NCBI GenBank assembly: GCA_014647935.1
Contig: BMQD01000022.1
Location: 34,974 to 98,973 of the forward strand
Direction: 5' to 3'
Origin: Planomonospora parontospora
Lineage (GTDB): Bacteria > Actinomycetota > Actinomycetes > Streptosporangiales > Streptosporangiaceae
DNA length: 64,000 nucleotides
In this document: positions 29,160 through 37,454 of the stretch, one piece after another
Numbering within the stretch: position 1 is the stretch's first letter
How the letters are laid out: each line of letters opens with the position of its first letter
Notes under the pieces: generated by a model
Database searches by the model: none
Seen by the model: only the letters and a program-made list of their open reading frames with translations
What the model was told of the DNA's origin: nothing
Position numbers and translations under genes: made by a program

Positions 29160-29210
29160 GGAAAGCGTTTTCCGTCCGCGAGAATAGGCGGGCGTCCGTC
29201 GCGTTGGCAA
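29160..29210 (-). promoter_or_regulatory. Promoter and LacI-type operator for the PL1-F5/8 gene
   Basis: On the minus strand: TTGCCA (29210-29205), an 18-bp spacer, TATTCT (29186-29181), then 7 nt later GGAAAACGCTTTCC (29173-29160). It has the same arrangement and almost the same palindrome as the other pectate-lyase promoters. Confidence 0.7.
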
Positions 29211-29455
29211 GACTGCGGACACCGGAAGTTCATCCGTCCAGCTCGAGCGGCATGCCGATGTTCCCCGAGGATGAAACCAGGCCGATCACGTGCCGGTCAC
29301 CGCCCGCACGGGCGGTGACCGGCGGCGGAACCGGGCCGTCCGTCCCCGCCGTCTCACCCGCCCCACGGGTCTTCTCGATCAGCGGGTATCCGGCGGGGAC
29401 TCCGGCCGGATGGCCGGATGTTTTCGCACCGGGGGCCGCGGGCAGGCGACAGGCC

Positions 29456-30712
29456 ATGCCCATCGCGGATCACACACTCCTGCTGCTGTTCGAAGGCTAC
29501 GGCTGGCTGCCCGACCAGCGGCGGCGCGCCTCCGGCGAGGTCGTGCACACCCGGGTGGCGGGTCAGCGCGCCGTGGGGCTGTGCGGGCCGGACGCGGCGC
29601 GGTTCTTCTACGACGAGGACCACGTCGAGCGGCGCACGGCCCTGCCCGGCCCCGTCAAGAGCACCCTGTTCGGACACGGGGCGGTCCACACCCTGGACGG
29701 CCCCGACCATCGGGTGCGCAAGGCGATGTTCATGTCGCTGATGACCGACGAGGGCATCGCCGACCTCGTCGGCCGCACCACGACGGCCTGGGACGAGGCG
29801 GTCGCCTCCTGGGCCGACGGGCGGCGGGTCGTGCTCTTCGACGAGGCCGCCCGCGTCATCACCCGGGCGGTGTGCCGGTGGGCCGGCATCCCCCTGGACG
29901 ACACCGACGTGCCGGCCGCGGCATCGGACCTGGTGGCGCTGGTCGACGGGTTCGGCACCGCGGGGCCCCGGCACTGGCGGGCCCGGCGGGCCCGCGCGCG
30001 CCGCGAGGCGTGGCTGGGCGGCCTCGTGCGGGACGTGCGCGGCGGTGCGGCCACCGCGCCGCCGGACTCGGCGCTCGACGTCGTCGCCCGCCACCGTGAC
30101 ACCGACGGTGAGCTGCTCGACCCCCGCGTGGCGGCGGTGGAACTGCTCAACATCGTGCGCCCGACGGTCGCCGTGTCCTGGTTCGTCGCGTTCGCCGCCC
30201 ACGCCCTGCACCGGTGGCCGCGGCACCGCGCGCCGCTGCGCGAGGGCGACGAGGTCTTCGCCGAGGCCTTCGTGCACGAGGTCCGCCGCTTCTACCCGTT
30301 CGCCCCGCTGGTGGGCGGCCGGGCGGTCGGAGACCTGTCCTGGCGGGGGGAGCGCATTCCCGCCGGTGCGCTGGTGCTGCTCGACGTCTACGGCCAGAAC
30401 CACGACCCCCGGCTCTGGGAGGACCCCTACGCCTTCGACCCGGGGCGCTTCATCGGCCGGGAGATCGGCGAGTTCGACCTGATCCCGCAGGGCGGCGGGG
30501 ACCCGCGCACCGGCCACCGCTGCCCCGGCGAGGCCATCACCGTCGCGCTGCTCAAGGCCCTGGTGGCGCGGTTGGCCCGGTTGGACTACGACGTCCCCGG
30601 CCAGGACCTGAGCATCTCCCTGCGGCGCATCCCCGCCCGCCCGGCCAGCGGCTTCGTCATGGCCTCCGTACGGCCCGCCGTGCGCAGGCCCGTGCCCTCC
30701 CCGCAGCGCTGA
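29456..30712 (+). CDS. CYP152-family cytochrome P450 (fatty-acid peroxygenase type)
   Basis: A 418-aa P450 of the hydrogen-peroxide-using CYP152 group (P450 BSbeta, CLA, SPalpha, OleT). The family marks are present: the N-terminal block LLLLFEGYGWLPDQRRR, AMFMSLMTDEGIADL, the substrate-carboxylate-binding Arg-Pro pair in NIVRPTVAVSWF that replaces the usual acid-alcohol pair, and the heme loop GGGDPRTGHRCPGE. Such enzymes hydroxylate fatty acids at alpha or beta carbon, and some decarboxylate them to alkenes. They need no redox partner, consistent with none being nearby. ATG 29456 is where the family begins; the longer open frame upstream is not conserved. Confidence 0.92.
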   Translation: MPIADHTLLLLFEGYGWLPDQRRRASGEVVHTRVAGQRAVGLCGPDAARFFYDEDHVERRTALPGPVKSTLFGHGAVHTLDGPDHRVRKAMFMSLMTDEGIADLVGRTTTAWDEAVASWADGRRVVLFDEAARVITRAVCRWAGIPLDDTDVPAAASDLVALVDGFGTAGPRHWRARRARARREAWLGGLVRDVRGGAATAPPDSALDVVARHRDTDGELLDPRVAAVELLNIVRPTVAVSWFVAFAAHALHRWPRHRAPLREGDEVFAEAFVHEVRRFYPFAPLVGGRAVGDLSWRGERIPAGALVLLDVYGQNHDPRLWEDPYAFDPGRFIGREIGEFDLIPQGGGDPRTGHRCPGEAITVALLKALVARLARLDYDVPGQDLSISLRRIPARPASGFVMASVRPAVRRPVPSPQR

Positions 30713-31017
30713 CGTACCGTTCAGGCGTCCGGTACGGCGTGGCCGGGACCGGAGAAGGCGGCCTGGCCGCAGCGCTCCGGGGCGCGCCGCCTCCTCCGCC
30801 GGGCGTGGGCGGAAAGGAAGTTGAATTCTCAACTTCAAGGTGCTCAGGGCGCGCTTCCGTCCGCCGATGGACCCCGCGGAGGACACACCGATGCGTGCCC
30901 GGGGGCGACGCCCGGCGCACCGGGCGCGCCGTCCGCCCCTGCCGGGTCCGATGCCGGGCGGAGACGGCCGCGGCGATGCCTCCCACCCCGTGAGGATCCG
31001 AGTGAGGAAGCGTCACC
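30713..31017. other. Intergenic region before the MFS transporter
   Basis: About 305 bp with no gene. It contains the 20-bp palindrome at 30817-30836; the rest is not interpretable by eye. Confidence 0.6.
30817..30836. promoter_or_regulatory. 20-bp palindrome, candidate operator
   Basis: GAAGTTGA-ATTC-TCAACTTC: perfect 8-bp arms around a 4-bp centre, AT-richer than the surroundings and about 180 bp before the MFS start. It resembles MarR/PadR-type operators. No regulator gene is adjacent. Confidence 0.5.
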
Positions 31018-32424
31018 GTGCTGCGAGACCCCGACATGCTGCGTGCGCTGCGGCACCACAACTACCGCATGTGGGCCGGCGCGAACTTCATGTCGATGAT
31101 CGGAAGCTGGACCCAGGTCATGGGAGTCAACTGGCTCCTGCTGTCGGCCTCCGGCTCGGCCACCAGCCTGGGCCTCGGCCTGTTCCTGCAGTCGGCGCCG
31201 GGCCTGCTGCTCACCTTCGCCGGCGGGTCCCTGGCCGACCGCCTGCCCGCCCGGCCGCTGGTGGCGGCCGGGCACACCCTGCACGGACTGCTCGCCGTGG
31301 CGCTGGCGGTGCTGGTCTTCACCGGCGTGGACAGCCTCTGGCCCGTCTACGCGATGGCCCTCCTCGGCGGGACGCTGTCCTACCTGTACTTCCCCGCGCT
31401 GGGGCGCTTCGGCGCGGAGACGGTCGGCCCCGGCGACCTGCCGGGTGCGCTGGCCCTCGGCGCGGTGGTCACCTCCGTCGGGCGCGTCCTGGGCATGGGC
31501 CTGGCCGGCATCCTCATCCCGCTCGCCGGCACCGGCGGGCTGTTCGTGATCGACGCGCTGAGCTTCGCCGCGGTCGTGGCGGCGGTCTGCCTCATGCGCG
31601 GAGGCGAGCTGCAGCCGCTGCCGCGCGCCGCCGCACAGGACTCCGGCACCGCGGCCGGGCTGCGCTACATCGGCCGGACCCGGTGGCTGCTCGTCCTGCT
31701 GGTCTTCACGTTCGTGCTGGGCGCGCTGAGCCGTAACTACCAGGTCACCATGACCGCGATGAGCCAGGGGCCGCTGCAGGCCGGCGCCGCCGGGTACGGG
31801 ATCCTGTCCGTCGTCTTCGGCGCCGGCGCCGTCCTGGGCGGTCTGTACGTCGTCTCCCGGCACCGGTCGACGTTCCCCGTCCTGTTCGCCGCCGCGGCGC
31901 TCACCGCGGTCGGCCAGGCGGTCGGCGGCGTCATGCCGGACCTGCCGTCCTTCGCCGCGGTGCTGCTGCCCGTCGCCGCGACCGCGGTGGTCCTCGACAC
32001 CGCGGTGGGCGCCCGCCTCCAGCTCGGCACCGACCCGCAGATGCGGGGCCGCGTGCTGGCCGCGCAGTCACTGGTCACGGGGGCGGCCGCAATGGTCGGG
32101 GGGCCGCTGCTGGGCGCGCTGTGCGACGCCCTGGGCCCGCGCACGGCCCTCCTCGGAACGGGACTGGCCGCCACGGCGGCGGTGGGCCTGGCCGCGGTGG
32201 CGCTGGCCCGCGCACTCGGGCGCCGGCTCGGCGTCCCCGCCGTCACGGCGCTCACCGCCGGGTTCGTCCCGCGGGGAGGCCCCCGGCGGCCGCGGCGGAC
32301 GGCGCCGGTACGGCCCGCCCGGTCGCGTGCGGCCCGCCGCGTCCGGGCCCCGGGACCGTTGCGCCACCGGACGCGCAGGGCGGGGGCCGGCACCGCGGGG
32401 ACGCGATCCCGCCGCATTTCCTGA
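31018..32424 (+). CDS. MFS transporter (DHA3/EntS-like exporter)
   Basis: A 468-aa major facilitator with about 12 membrane helices. The opening FRNYRxW-type segment (RALRHHNYRMWAGANFMSMIGSWTQ) and the loop AGGSLADRLPARPL are typical of the DHA3 group that includes the enterobactin exporter and macrolide efflux pumps. The last about 55 residues form a very basic Arg/Pro/Ala tail (RPRRTAPVRPARSRAARRVR) absent from most relatives. GTG 31018 has GAGGAAG upstream. The cargo is unknown. It may be controlled through the palindrome at 30817. Confidence 0.9.
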   Translation: MLRDPDMLRALRHHNYRMWAGANFMSMIGSWTQVMGVNWLLLSASGSATSLGLGLFLQSAPGLLLTFAGGSLADRLPARPLVAAGHTLHGLLAVALAVLVFTGVDSLWPVYAMALLGGTLSYLYFPALGRFGAETVGPGDLPGALALGAVVTSVGRVLGMGLAGILIPLAGTGGLFVIDALSFAAVVAAVCLMRGGELQPLPRAAAQDSGTAAGLRYIGRTRWLLVLLVFTFVLGALSRNYQVTMTAMSQGPLQAGAAGYGILSVVFGAGAVLGGLYVVSRHRSTFPVLFAAAALTAVGQAVGGVMPDLPSFAAVLLPVAATAVVLDTAVGARLQLGTDPQMRGRVLAAQSLVTGAAAMVGGPLLGALCDALGPRTALLGTGLAATAAVGLAAVALARALGRRLGVPAVTALTAGFVPRGGPRRPRRTAPVRPARSRAARRVRAPGPLRHRTRRAGAGTAGTRSRRIS

Positions 32425-32488
32425 TCGTCTGGTAAAGCGGCGGATCGTCGCGGTGAGGACCGGCGCGTGCGTGCCTAGCATCGCCGCC

Positions 32489-33922
32489 ATGACGGTGGAC
32501 GACGATCACGGTGATCAGCCCGGTGACGAGGCGGTGCACCGGTTCCTGCGCGAGTACCGCGAGGAGTTCCTGCGCGAGCTCGGCGACTGGGTGCGCATCG
32601 CCTCGATCTCCTCGATACCCGAGCACGGGATGGACCTGCTGCGCTCGGCCAACTGGCTGACCGGCCGGCTGCGTGAGATCGGTTTCCCCTCCGTGGAGCT
32701 GTGGCAGACCCGGGACGGCCTGCCCGCGGTCCACGCCGCCTGGTGCGCCGCGCCCGGCGCGCCGACCGTGCTCGTCTACAGCCACCACGACGTGCGCGCC
32801 GTACACGGCGGCACCTGGGGCGAGTCGCTGCCGTTCGAGCCGCAGGTGCGCGACGGCAAGATCTACGGCCGCGGCGCCTCCGACGCCAAGGGGCAGGTGC
32901 TGGCCCACCTGTGGGGGCTGCGCGCCTACCTGGCGGCGAGCGGCCGTGACGCGCCCCCGGTCAACCTCAAACTGCTCGTCGAGGGCGAGGAGGAGATCGG
33001 CTCCCCGCACCTGGCCGCGCTGCTGGACGACCACCGCGACGAGCTGGCCGCCGACCTGGTCGTGCTGTCGGACACGCTGATGTGGTCGCTGCGGGCCCCG
33101 GCGCTGTGCACCGGACTGCGCGGCATGCTCAGCGCCAAGCTGCAGGTGTTCGGGCCCTACCGGGACGTGCACAGCGGCGCCGTCTCCGGGGCCGCGCCCA
33201 ACCCGTGCACCGAGCTGTGCAAGCTGGTGGCGCAGCTCTACGACGAGCGGGGGAGGGTGACGCTGCCCGGCTTCTACGACCGGGTGGCGGAGCTGCCGCC
33301 CGGCGAGCGGGAGCAGATCAACGCCCTGCCCTACAGCGACGCCGACTGGCTGGAGCGCACCGAGACCCGCACGGTCGGAGGCGAGGACGGCTACAGCGTG
33401 CTGGAGCGGGTCTGGACCCGTCCGGCGGCGGAGATCCTCGCCTTCATCGGCGGCGACCCGGTGGGCGCCTCCCGCGGCGCGATCCCGTCGGTGGCCTCGG
33501 TGGACATGAACCTGCGCCTGGTGCCGGAGCAGAAGGTCGCCGAGGTCGCCGAGCAGCTGAAGGCCTGGGTGGCCGAGCGCATCAGTGACAAGGTCGACTA
33601 CCGGCTGGACATCTCGCTGGAGGCCGCCCAGGAGCCGTACCGCACCCCGCCGGAGCACCCGGCGCTGGCCGCGCTGGGCCGGGCGATGGAACGGGGATTC
33701 GGCGTCCCGGTAGCCGGACGGATGCGCAACGGCGGCGGCGGTCCCGCCGAGCTGCTCTCCACGACCCTGGACGCGCCGGTCGTCCTCTTCGGGACCGGTC
33801 TGCCGACCGACCGCTGGCACGACAGCGACGAGCGGGCCGAGATCGACGCGCTGCTCGCCGGCGCGGCCACGCTGGCGTTCCTCTGGCCCGAGCTCGCCGG
33901 AGCCCTGTCCCGGCCCTCGTGA
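32489..33922 (+). CDS. M20-family metallopeptidase (dipeptidase/carboxypeptidase type)
   Basis: A 477-aa cytoplasmic di-zinc amidohydrolase of the M20 (CNDP-like) family. Metal and catalytic residues are visible: VYSHHDV (usual form GHYDV), KIYGRGASDAKGQ with the bridging Asp, LLVEGEEEIGSP with the Glu base and ligand, LVVLSDTLMW, and the final His in DRWHDSDERAEI. It has the inserted dimerisation domain. ATG 32489 follows no ribosome site, so translation may be leaderless or the start may differ. The substrate is probably a dipeptide or an N-acyl amino acid. Confidence 0.9.
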   Translation: MTVDDDHGDQPGDEAVHRFLREYREEFLRELGDWVRIASISSIPEHGMDLLRSANWLTGRLREIGFPSVELWQTRDGLPAVHAAWCAAPGAPTVLVYSHHDVRAVHGGTWGESLPFEPQVRDGKIYGRGASDAKGQVLAHLWGLRAYLAASGRDAPPVNLKLLVEGEEEIGSPHLAALLDDHRDELAADLVVLSDTLMWSLRAPALCTGLRGMLSAKLQVFGPYRDVHSGAVSGAAPNPCTELCKLVAQLYDERGRVTLPGFYDRVAELPPGEREQINALPYSDADWLERTETRTVGGEDGYSVLERVWTRPAAEILAFIGGDPVGASRGAIPSVASVDMNLRLVPEQKVAEVAEQLKAWVAERISDKVDYRLDISLEAAQEPYRTPPEHPALAALGRAMERGFGVPVAGRMRNGGGGPAELLSTTLDAPVVLFGTGLPTDRWHDSDERAEIDALLAGAATLAFLWPELAGALSRPS

Positions 33923-33971
33923 CCGGCGCGCAGGCGCGCTCCGGCACCATGACGCACCGTGGCGGTGGACA

Positions 33972-36413
33972 TCACAGGTCCGGCGACGACCGGGCCCGCG
34001 GGGCGCGGAAGAGCGCGAGGGTCTCGGGCAGCTGCGAGTGGAGCGGGCCGGGCAGGGCGTCCGGGGCGAACCAGCCGAGCCCGTCGAACTTGTGCGGTTC
34101 CCCGATCGCGACGGCCGAGGGGTCGACGCGGACCGCGAAGACGACCGCCACCCAGTGGGAGGGCGGGTCCCGCCGGACGACGTTGCGGACCCCGATCTGC
34201 TCCACCTCCAGCGCCTCGGCGGAGTACTCCTCGCGGACCTCACGGGCGACGGCGGCCTCGAAGGACTCGCCGTACTCCAGTGCGCCCGCCCCGCAGTCCC
34301 AGGCGCCGGGCTCGTCCCGCGCGCCGGGACCCCGGCGGGCCAGCAGGATCCGGCCGCGGCCGTCGTGGCAGACGAACACGCAGGAGACGGAGGGACCCGC
34401 AGGCCGTCCGGCGCCGCGCGCCGGTTCCGCCGCGGTGCTCCCGCCCGTGGTGCTCCCGCCCGCGGTGCTTCCGGAGGCGGGGCGGCTGTCGTGCGAGGGC
34501 GGGGCGAGGGCCCCCCTGGCGAGGCCGCGGGCGATCGCCGCCGCGGCCAGGCCGCCGTCCAGGACGAGCCGCCGCAGCTCCGCCTCGAACGCGAAGACCC
34601 GGCGGAAGAGGTCACCGTAGCGGCGCTGCTCGTCCGGGGCCAGGCGCGGCACCTGGGCCCGGCGCGGGTCGAAGCGGGCCGCACCCGACTGCGTGCCGGA
34701 CGCCGAGGGGGCGGGCAGGGTCCGCAGGAAGCCCGCCAGGAAGAACGGGTCGAGCCGGTCGGGATCCGGCCGCAGGAGGGTGAGCCGCGGGCCGAGGAGC
34801 AGCCCGGACTCCTCGACCACCCGGGCCGCCAGGCCGCCGCTCCGGGCGGCGACCACCACGTCCCCCGGTTCGATCCTGGTCCGGTCCGCGGGCTGCGTGA
34901 GCGCTTCGGCCCGGCCGCCGTCGAACACCTGCCGGTCGGTCAGGACGGGGTCTCCCGAGCCGTCGATCTCGAAGCGCCCGGCCTGGTGCAGCGAGAGCGC
35001 CCCGATCCGCTCCAGCTCCGACAAGGTGACGGCCGGCATCTCCCGGCCCGGGCCGGGGACGGCCTCGGGGACCGATGCGGCGAGCCGTTCGAACCGCGCG
35101 GCGAGGCGTTCGCGGAAGGCGGGGTAGCCCTCCGCCGAGACCTGGTCCGCCGCTCCCAGACGGCGGGAGGGGGTGACGTCGACGTCCTCGTCGATCAGGT
35201 CGATGATCGGCACCGTACGGCTCTCGCCGGGCCGGTCGAGTTCGGCGTCCGGGTCCGCCCGGAACGCGTGCCACGACTCGGCGACCGCGTCGAAGTTCCC
35301 CGGGTCGGCCTCGGCCAGCAGCACGCGCGACGGGGTACGGCCCTCGCCCGCGGGTCTGCGCAGCACCCAGACGTGCACGGGCAGCCCGGTGCCGGTGGCC
35401 ATCCTCGGCGGCAGGCCGATCACGGCCTGCAGCGCCCCGCGCCGCAGCAGGTTGCTGCGGATGCGGCGGCCGGAGCGGCGGGAGGCGGCGATCGCGGGCA
35501 TCAGCAGCACCGCGACGCCGCCCGGTTCCAGGTGGGCGAGCGCGTGCTGCACCCAGGCGAGTTCGGACTCGGTCTTGGGGGGCAGGCCGTACTCCCAGCG
35601 CGGGTCGCCCGTCAGCTCCTCGTATCCCCAGTTGCGCTCGTTGAACGGCGGATGGCACACGACGGCGTCGACGGCCACGCCGGGCCAGGCGTCCCGCCGG
35701 AGGGAGTCACCCGCCCTGACCTCGCCGTCCGCCCCGGTCAGGGCCAGGCGCGACTGCGCCAGCCGGGCGAGGGCGGGGTCGTTCTCCTGGCCGTAGGCGC
35801 ACCCCGCCCCGGACGTCCCTGACGCCCCGGACGTTCCCGACGCCCCGGACGTCCCTGACGCCCCGGACCCCTCCGGCGGTCCGCACACCGCGGCCAGGAG
35901 GACGCCGAGGCCGCAGGCCGGGTCGAGGACCGAGCGCAGTCCCGGGCCGGCCAGCCGGGCCATGAACTCCGCGACCTCGGCCGGGGTCTCGACCAGGCGC
36001 CGGGAGTGCACGTCGGCGTAACGGTCGAGGAGGAACCGGACGGTGTGGTCGGCGCCCTGCTCCGCGGCGTACCGCCCGATGAGCCTCCACGCGACGGGCG
36101 GGACGAGACGCGCCTCTCCCTCGCCGCGCAGGATCTCCGCGACCTCCGCGACGACCTCGCCGAGGCGCAGGTCGTCGGCGGCGGTCCGGATCTGCTGCCA
36201 GGCGCGCTCGCGCAGCGGCAGCTCCTGGACCTTGCCCTGCGCGAGCAGCCACGCCTCGACGGCCTGGAGGGAGAAGGCCGGGCTGGTCGCCGTACCTCCC
36301 ACGGGTTCGGGGAAGTCCTCGTGCCGCCGCCGCCAGTTGCTCACGGCCGCGCGGCCGACCCCTGCCATCCGTGCGATGTCGGCCGCGGTGACGGTCGCCT
36401 CGTCGCCTGGCAT
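33972..36413 (-). CDS. N6-adenine DNA methyltransferase fused to a C-terminal Nudix hydrolase domain
   Basis: An 813-aa three-part protein. Residues 1-70 hold a helix-turn-helix (ADIARMAGVGRAAVSNWRRR). Residues about 90-640 are an HsdM-like methyltransferase with VLDPACGLGVLLAAV (motif I) and VVCHPPFNERNWGYEEL (motif IV, where NPPF is expected), followed by a type-I-S-like specificity region (IEPGDVVVAARSGG; LAPDEQRRYGDLF). After a Ser/Gly/Thr linker, the last about 150 residues are a Nudix domain with the complete box GALEYGESFEAAVAREVREE. ATG 36413 has GGGGGT upstream. Repeats encoding ASGTSG units sit near residue 185. Its paralog at 40882 lacks the Nudix part. No restriction enzyme is nearby. 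Confidence 0.9.
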   Translation of the reverse strand: MPGDEATVTAADIARMAGVGRAAVSNWRRRHEDFPEPVGGTATSPAFSLQAVEAWLLAQGKVQELPLRERAWQQIRTAADDLRLGEVVAEVAEILRGEGEARLVPPVAWRLIGRYAAEQGADHTVRFLLDRYADVHSRRLVETPAEVAEFMARLAGPGLRSVLDPACGLGVLLAAVCGPPEGSGASGTSGASGTSGASGTSGAGCAYGQENDPALARLAQSRLALTGADGEVRAGDSLRRDAWPGVAVDAVVCHPPFNERNWGYEELTGDPRWEYGLPPKTESELAWVQHALAHLEPGGVAVLLMPAIAASRRSGRRIRSNLLRRGALQAVIGLPPRMATGTGLPVHVWVLRRPAGEGRTPSRVLLAEADPGNFDAVAESWHAFRADPDAELDRPGESRTVPIIDLIDEDVDVTPSRRLGAADQVSAEGYPAFRERLAARFERLAASVPEAVPGPGREMPAVTLSELERIGALSLHQAGRFEIDGSGDPVLTDRQVFDGGRAEALTQPADRTRIEPGDVVVAARSGGLAARVVEESGLLLGPRLTLLRPDPDRLDPFFLAGFLRTLPAPSASGTQSGAARFDPRRAQVPRLAPDEQRRYGDLFRRVFAFEAELRRLVLDGGLAAAAIARGLARGALAPPSHDSRPASGSTAGGSTTGGSTAAEPARGAGRPAGPSVSCVFVCHDGRGRILLARRGPGARDEPGAWDCGAGALEYGESFEAAVAREVREEYSAEALEVEQIGVRNVVRRDPPSHWVAVVFAVRVDPSAVAIGEPHKFDGLGWFAPDALPGPLHSQLPETLALFRAPRARSSPDL

Positions 36414-36447
36414 CGCCGACCCCCATCGTCTCGTCCCAGCACGCCGC

Positions 36448-36477
36448 ATATGTGGACGCCAAATATGTGGACGCCAA
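36448..36477. repeat. Perfect 15-bp tandem repeat before the methyltransferase-Nudix gene
   Basis: ATATGTGGACGCCAA occurs twice in direct succession, 35 bp upstream of the start codon. It is AT-rich compared with the flanks. It could be a double operator, possibly for the gene's own helix-turn-helix domain (inference). Confidence 0.75.
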
Positions 36478-36567
36478 CGTATCCCACAACGTGAAACCCG
36501 GTCGATCTGTGACGGGGTTCGAGTGTACTGCGTTCACATGGATGCGGCCGGGAGGGGTGAACCGGTG

Positions 36568-36987
36568 TCAGGGTGCCGGGCAGGGGTCTCCGTCGGCGGG
36601 CCGGCCGGTGGGCCGGTCGGCGCCGGCCCGCCGGAGGGCCGCGCCCGGCTCGTCGTGGATCTCGAAGGCCTTGCGCAGACCCGTGATCGACAGCACCCGG
36701 GACAGGACGCCGTGCACGCCGCTGAGCATCAGCCGCACGCCCGCGGCCTCGCTGCGCTGCAGCGCGTCGACCAGTTCGCTGAGACCGACCGAGTCGCAGA
36801 AGGCGACCTCGGACAGGTCCACCACGAGGGCCGCCATCCCGGGCGTGGCCCAGACCCGGCCCAGGTGCTCGCGCAGCACCGGTGCGGAGCGGTAGTCGAG
36901 CTCTCCGGCGGCGCGGACGACGATCGCATCCCCGTACGTCTCTGACGAGAGGGTGAACGCCGAGCCTCGATCGGGCTCGAACAGCAT
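36568..36987 (-). CDS. STAS-domain anti-sigma factor antagonist
   Basis: A 139-aa SpoIIAA/RsbV-like protein. The core LVVDLSEVAFCDSVGLSELV has the phosphorylatable Ser in the usual place (DSVG), so it should bind an anti-sigma kinase when unphosphorylated and release a sigma factor. The C-terminal tail is Pro/Arg rich and not conserved. ATG 36987 follows GAGGAG. No cognate kinase or sigma gene is adjacent. Confidence 0.92.
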   Translation of the reverse strand: MLFEPDRGSAFTLSSETYGDAIVVRAAGELDYRSAPVLREHLGRVWATPGMAALVVDLSEVAFCDSVGLSELVDALQRSEAAGVRLMLSGVHGVLSRVLSITGLRKAFEIHDEPGAALRRAGADRPTGRPADGDPCPAP

Positions 36988-37217
36988 GGTCGGCTCCTCA
37001 CGCCTGCGGGTTCAGGGCAGGTAGCCACTCTTTCTACCAGTGCGCGGAACGCCGCGTGGCGGAGGGGTCGTGACACGTGCGGTCACCCCGTGCCCCGGTG
37101 CCGGATCCGGAGAGCCCCGCCGGTCCGGTTCCCTCGTCGGGTATTGATCATTGTTGATCGGTGTCGCACAATAAACGTCACAAACGAGCATGCCAGCGGG
37201 TGCGTCGAATCCGCCTT

Positions 37218-37233
37218 GCTGGTATAGACCAGT
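37218..37233. promoter_or_regulatory. DasR-like (dre) site 1
   Basis: GCTGGTATAGACCAGT matches the dre consensus ACTGGTCTAGACCAGT at 14 of 16 positions. It lies 222 bp before the binding-protein start. Confidence 0.75.
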
Positions 37234-37271
37234 ACGGTGCTCTGAAGGCCGGTGTTGTGAAACCGATATCG

Positions 37272-37287
37272 GCCGGTATGGACCGGA
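37272..37287. promoter_or_regulatory. DasR-like (dre) site 2, weak
   Basis: GCCGGTATGGACCGGA keeps the GGT-N4-ACC frame of dre sites with more changes at the ends. Confidence 0.5.
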
Positions 37288-37405
37288 AGATGGCTGCCAC
37301 CTAACGTGGTCCGCATCACGAAGGCCCCGGACCGGCCCGGCCTGACGGCCGGAGGTGGTCCGGAGCCGGAAAAGCGGTGCACTGAGGTGCTCCTCGGTAT
37401 CCCCC

Positions 37406-37421
37406 ACTGGTACGGACCAGT
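37406..37421. promoter_or_regulatory. DasR-like (dre) site 3
   Basis: ACTGGTACGGACCAGT has perfect ACTGGT/ACCAGT arms. It sits 34 bp before the start codon, a place from which a GntR/DasR repressor could block transcription. Confidence 0.75.
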
Positions 37422-37454
37422 TCGGGCCGTATGACGACCAAGGTGGTAATGCAC

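Larger units (their letters stand above)
28679..29455. other. Long intergenic region before the PL1-F5/8 gene and the CYP152 gene
   Basis: About 780 bp. It holds the minus-strand promoter/operator at 29160-29210 and the short peptide frame at 28972-29028. I see nothing firm in 28680-28960 or 29215-29455 beyond the presumed promoter of the P450 gene. Confidence 0.6.
36988..37454. other. Control region between STAS gene and sugar ABC operon
   Basis: About 470 bp without a gene. It holds three DasR-like palindromes within 200 bp. Promoter elements for the rightward operon are not obvious to me. Confidence 0.7.

Noticed and set aside
29006-29455. N-terminal extension of the CYP152 frame
   Set aside because: 150 extra codons without family similarity. 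They cover the promoter and operator of the divergent pectate lyase; the family start is at 29456.
35816-35880. Tandem repeat rich in GACGCCCCGGACGT
   Set aside because: Coding repeat for the ASGTSG linker within the methyltransferase; no independent feature.
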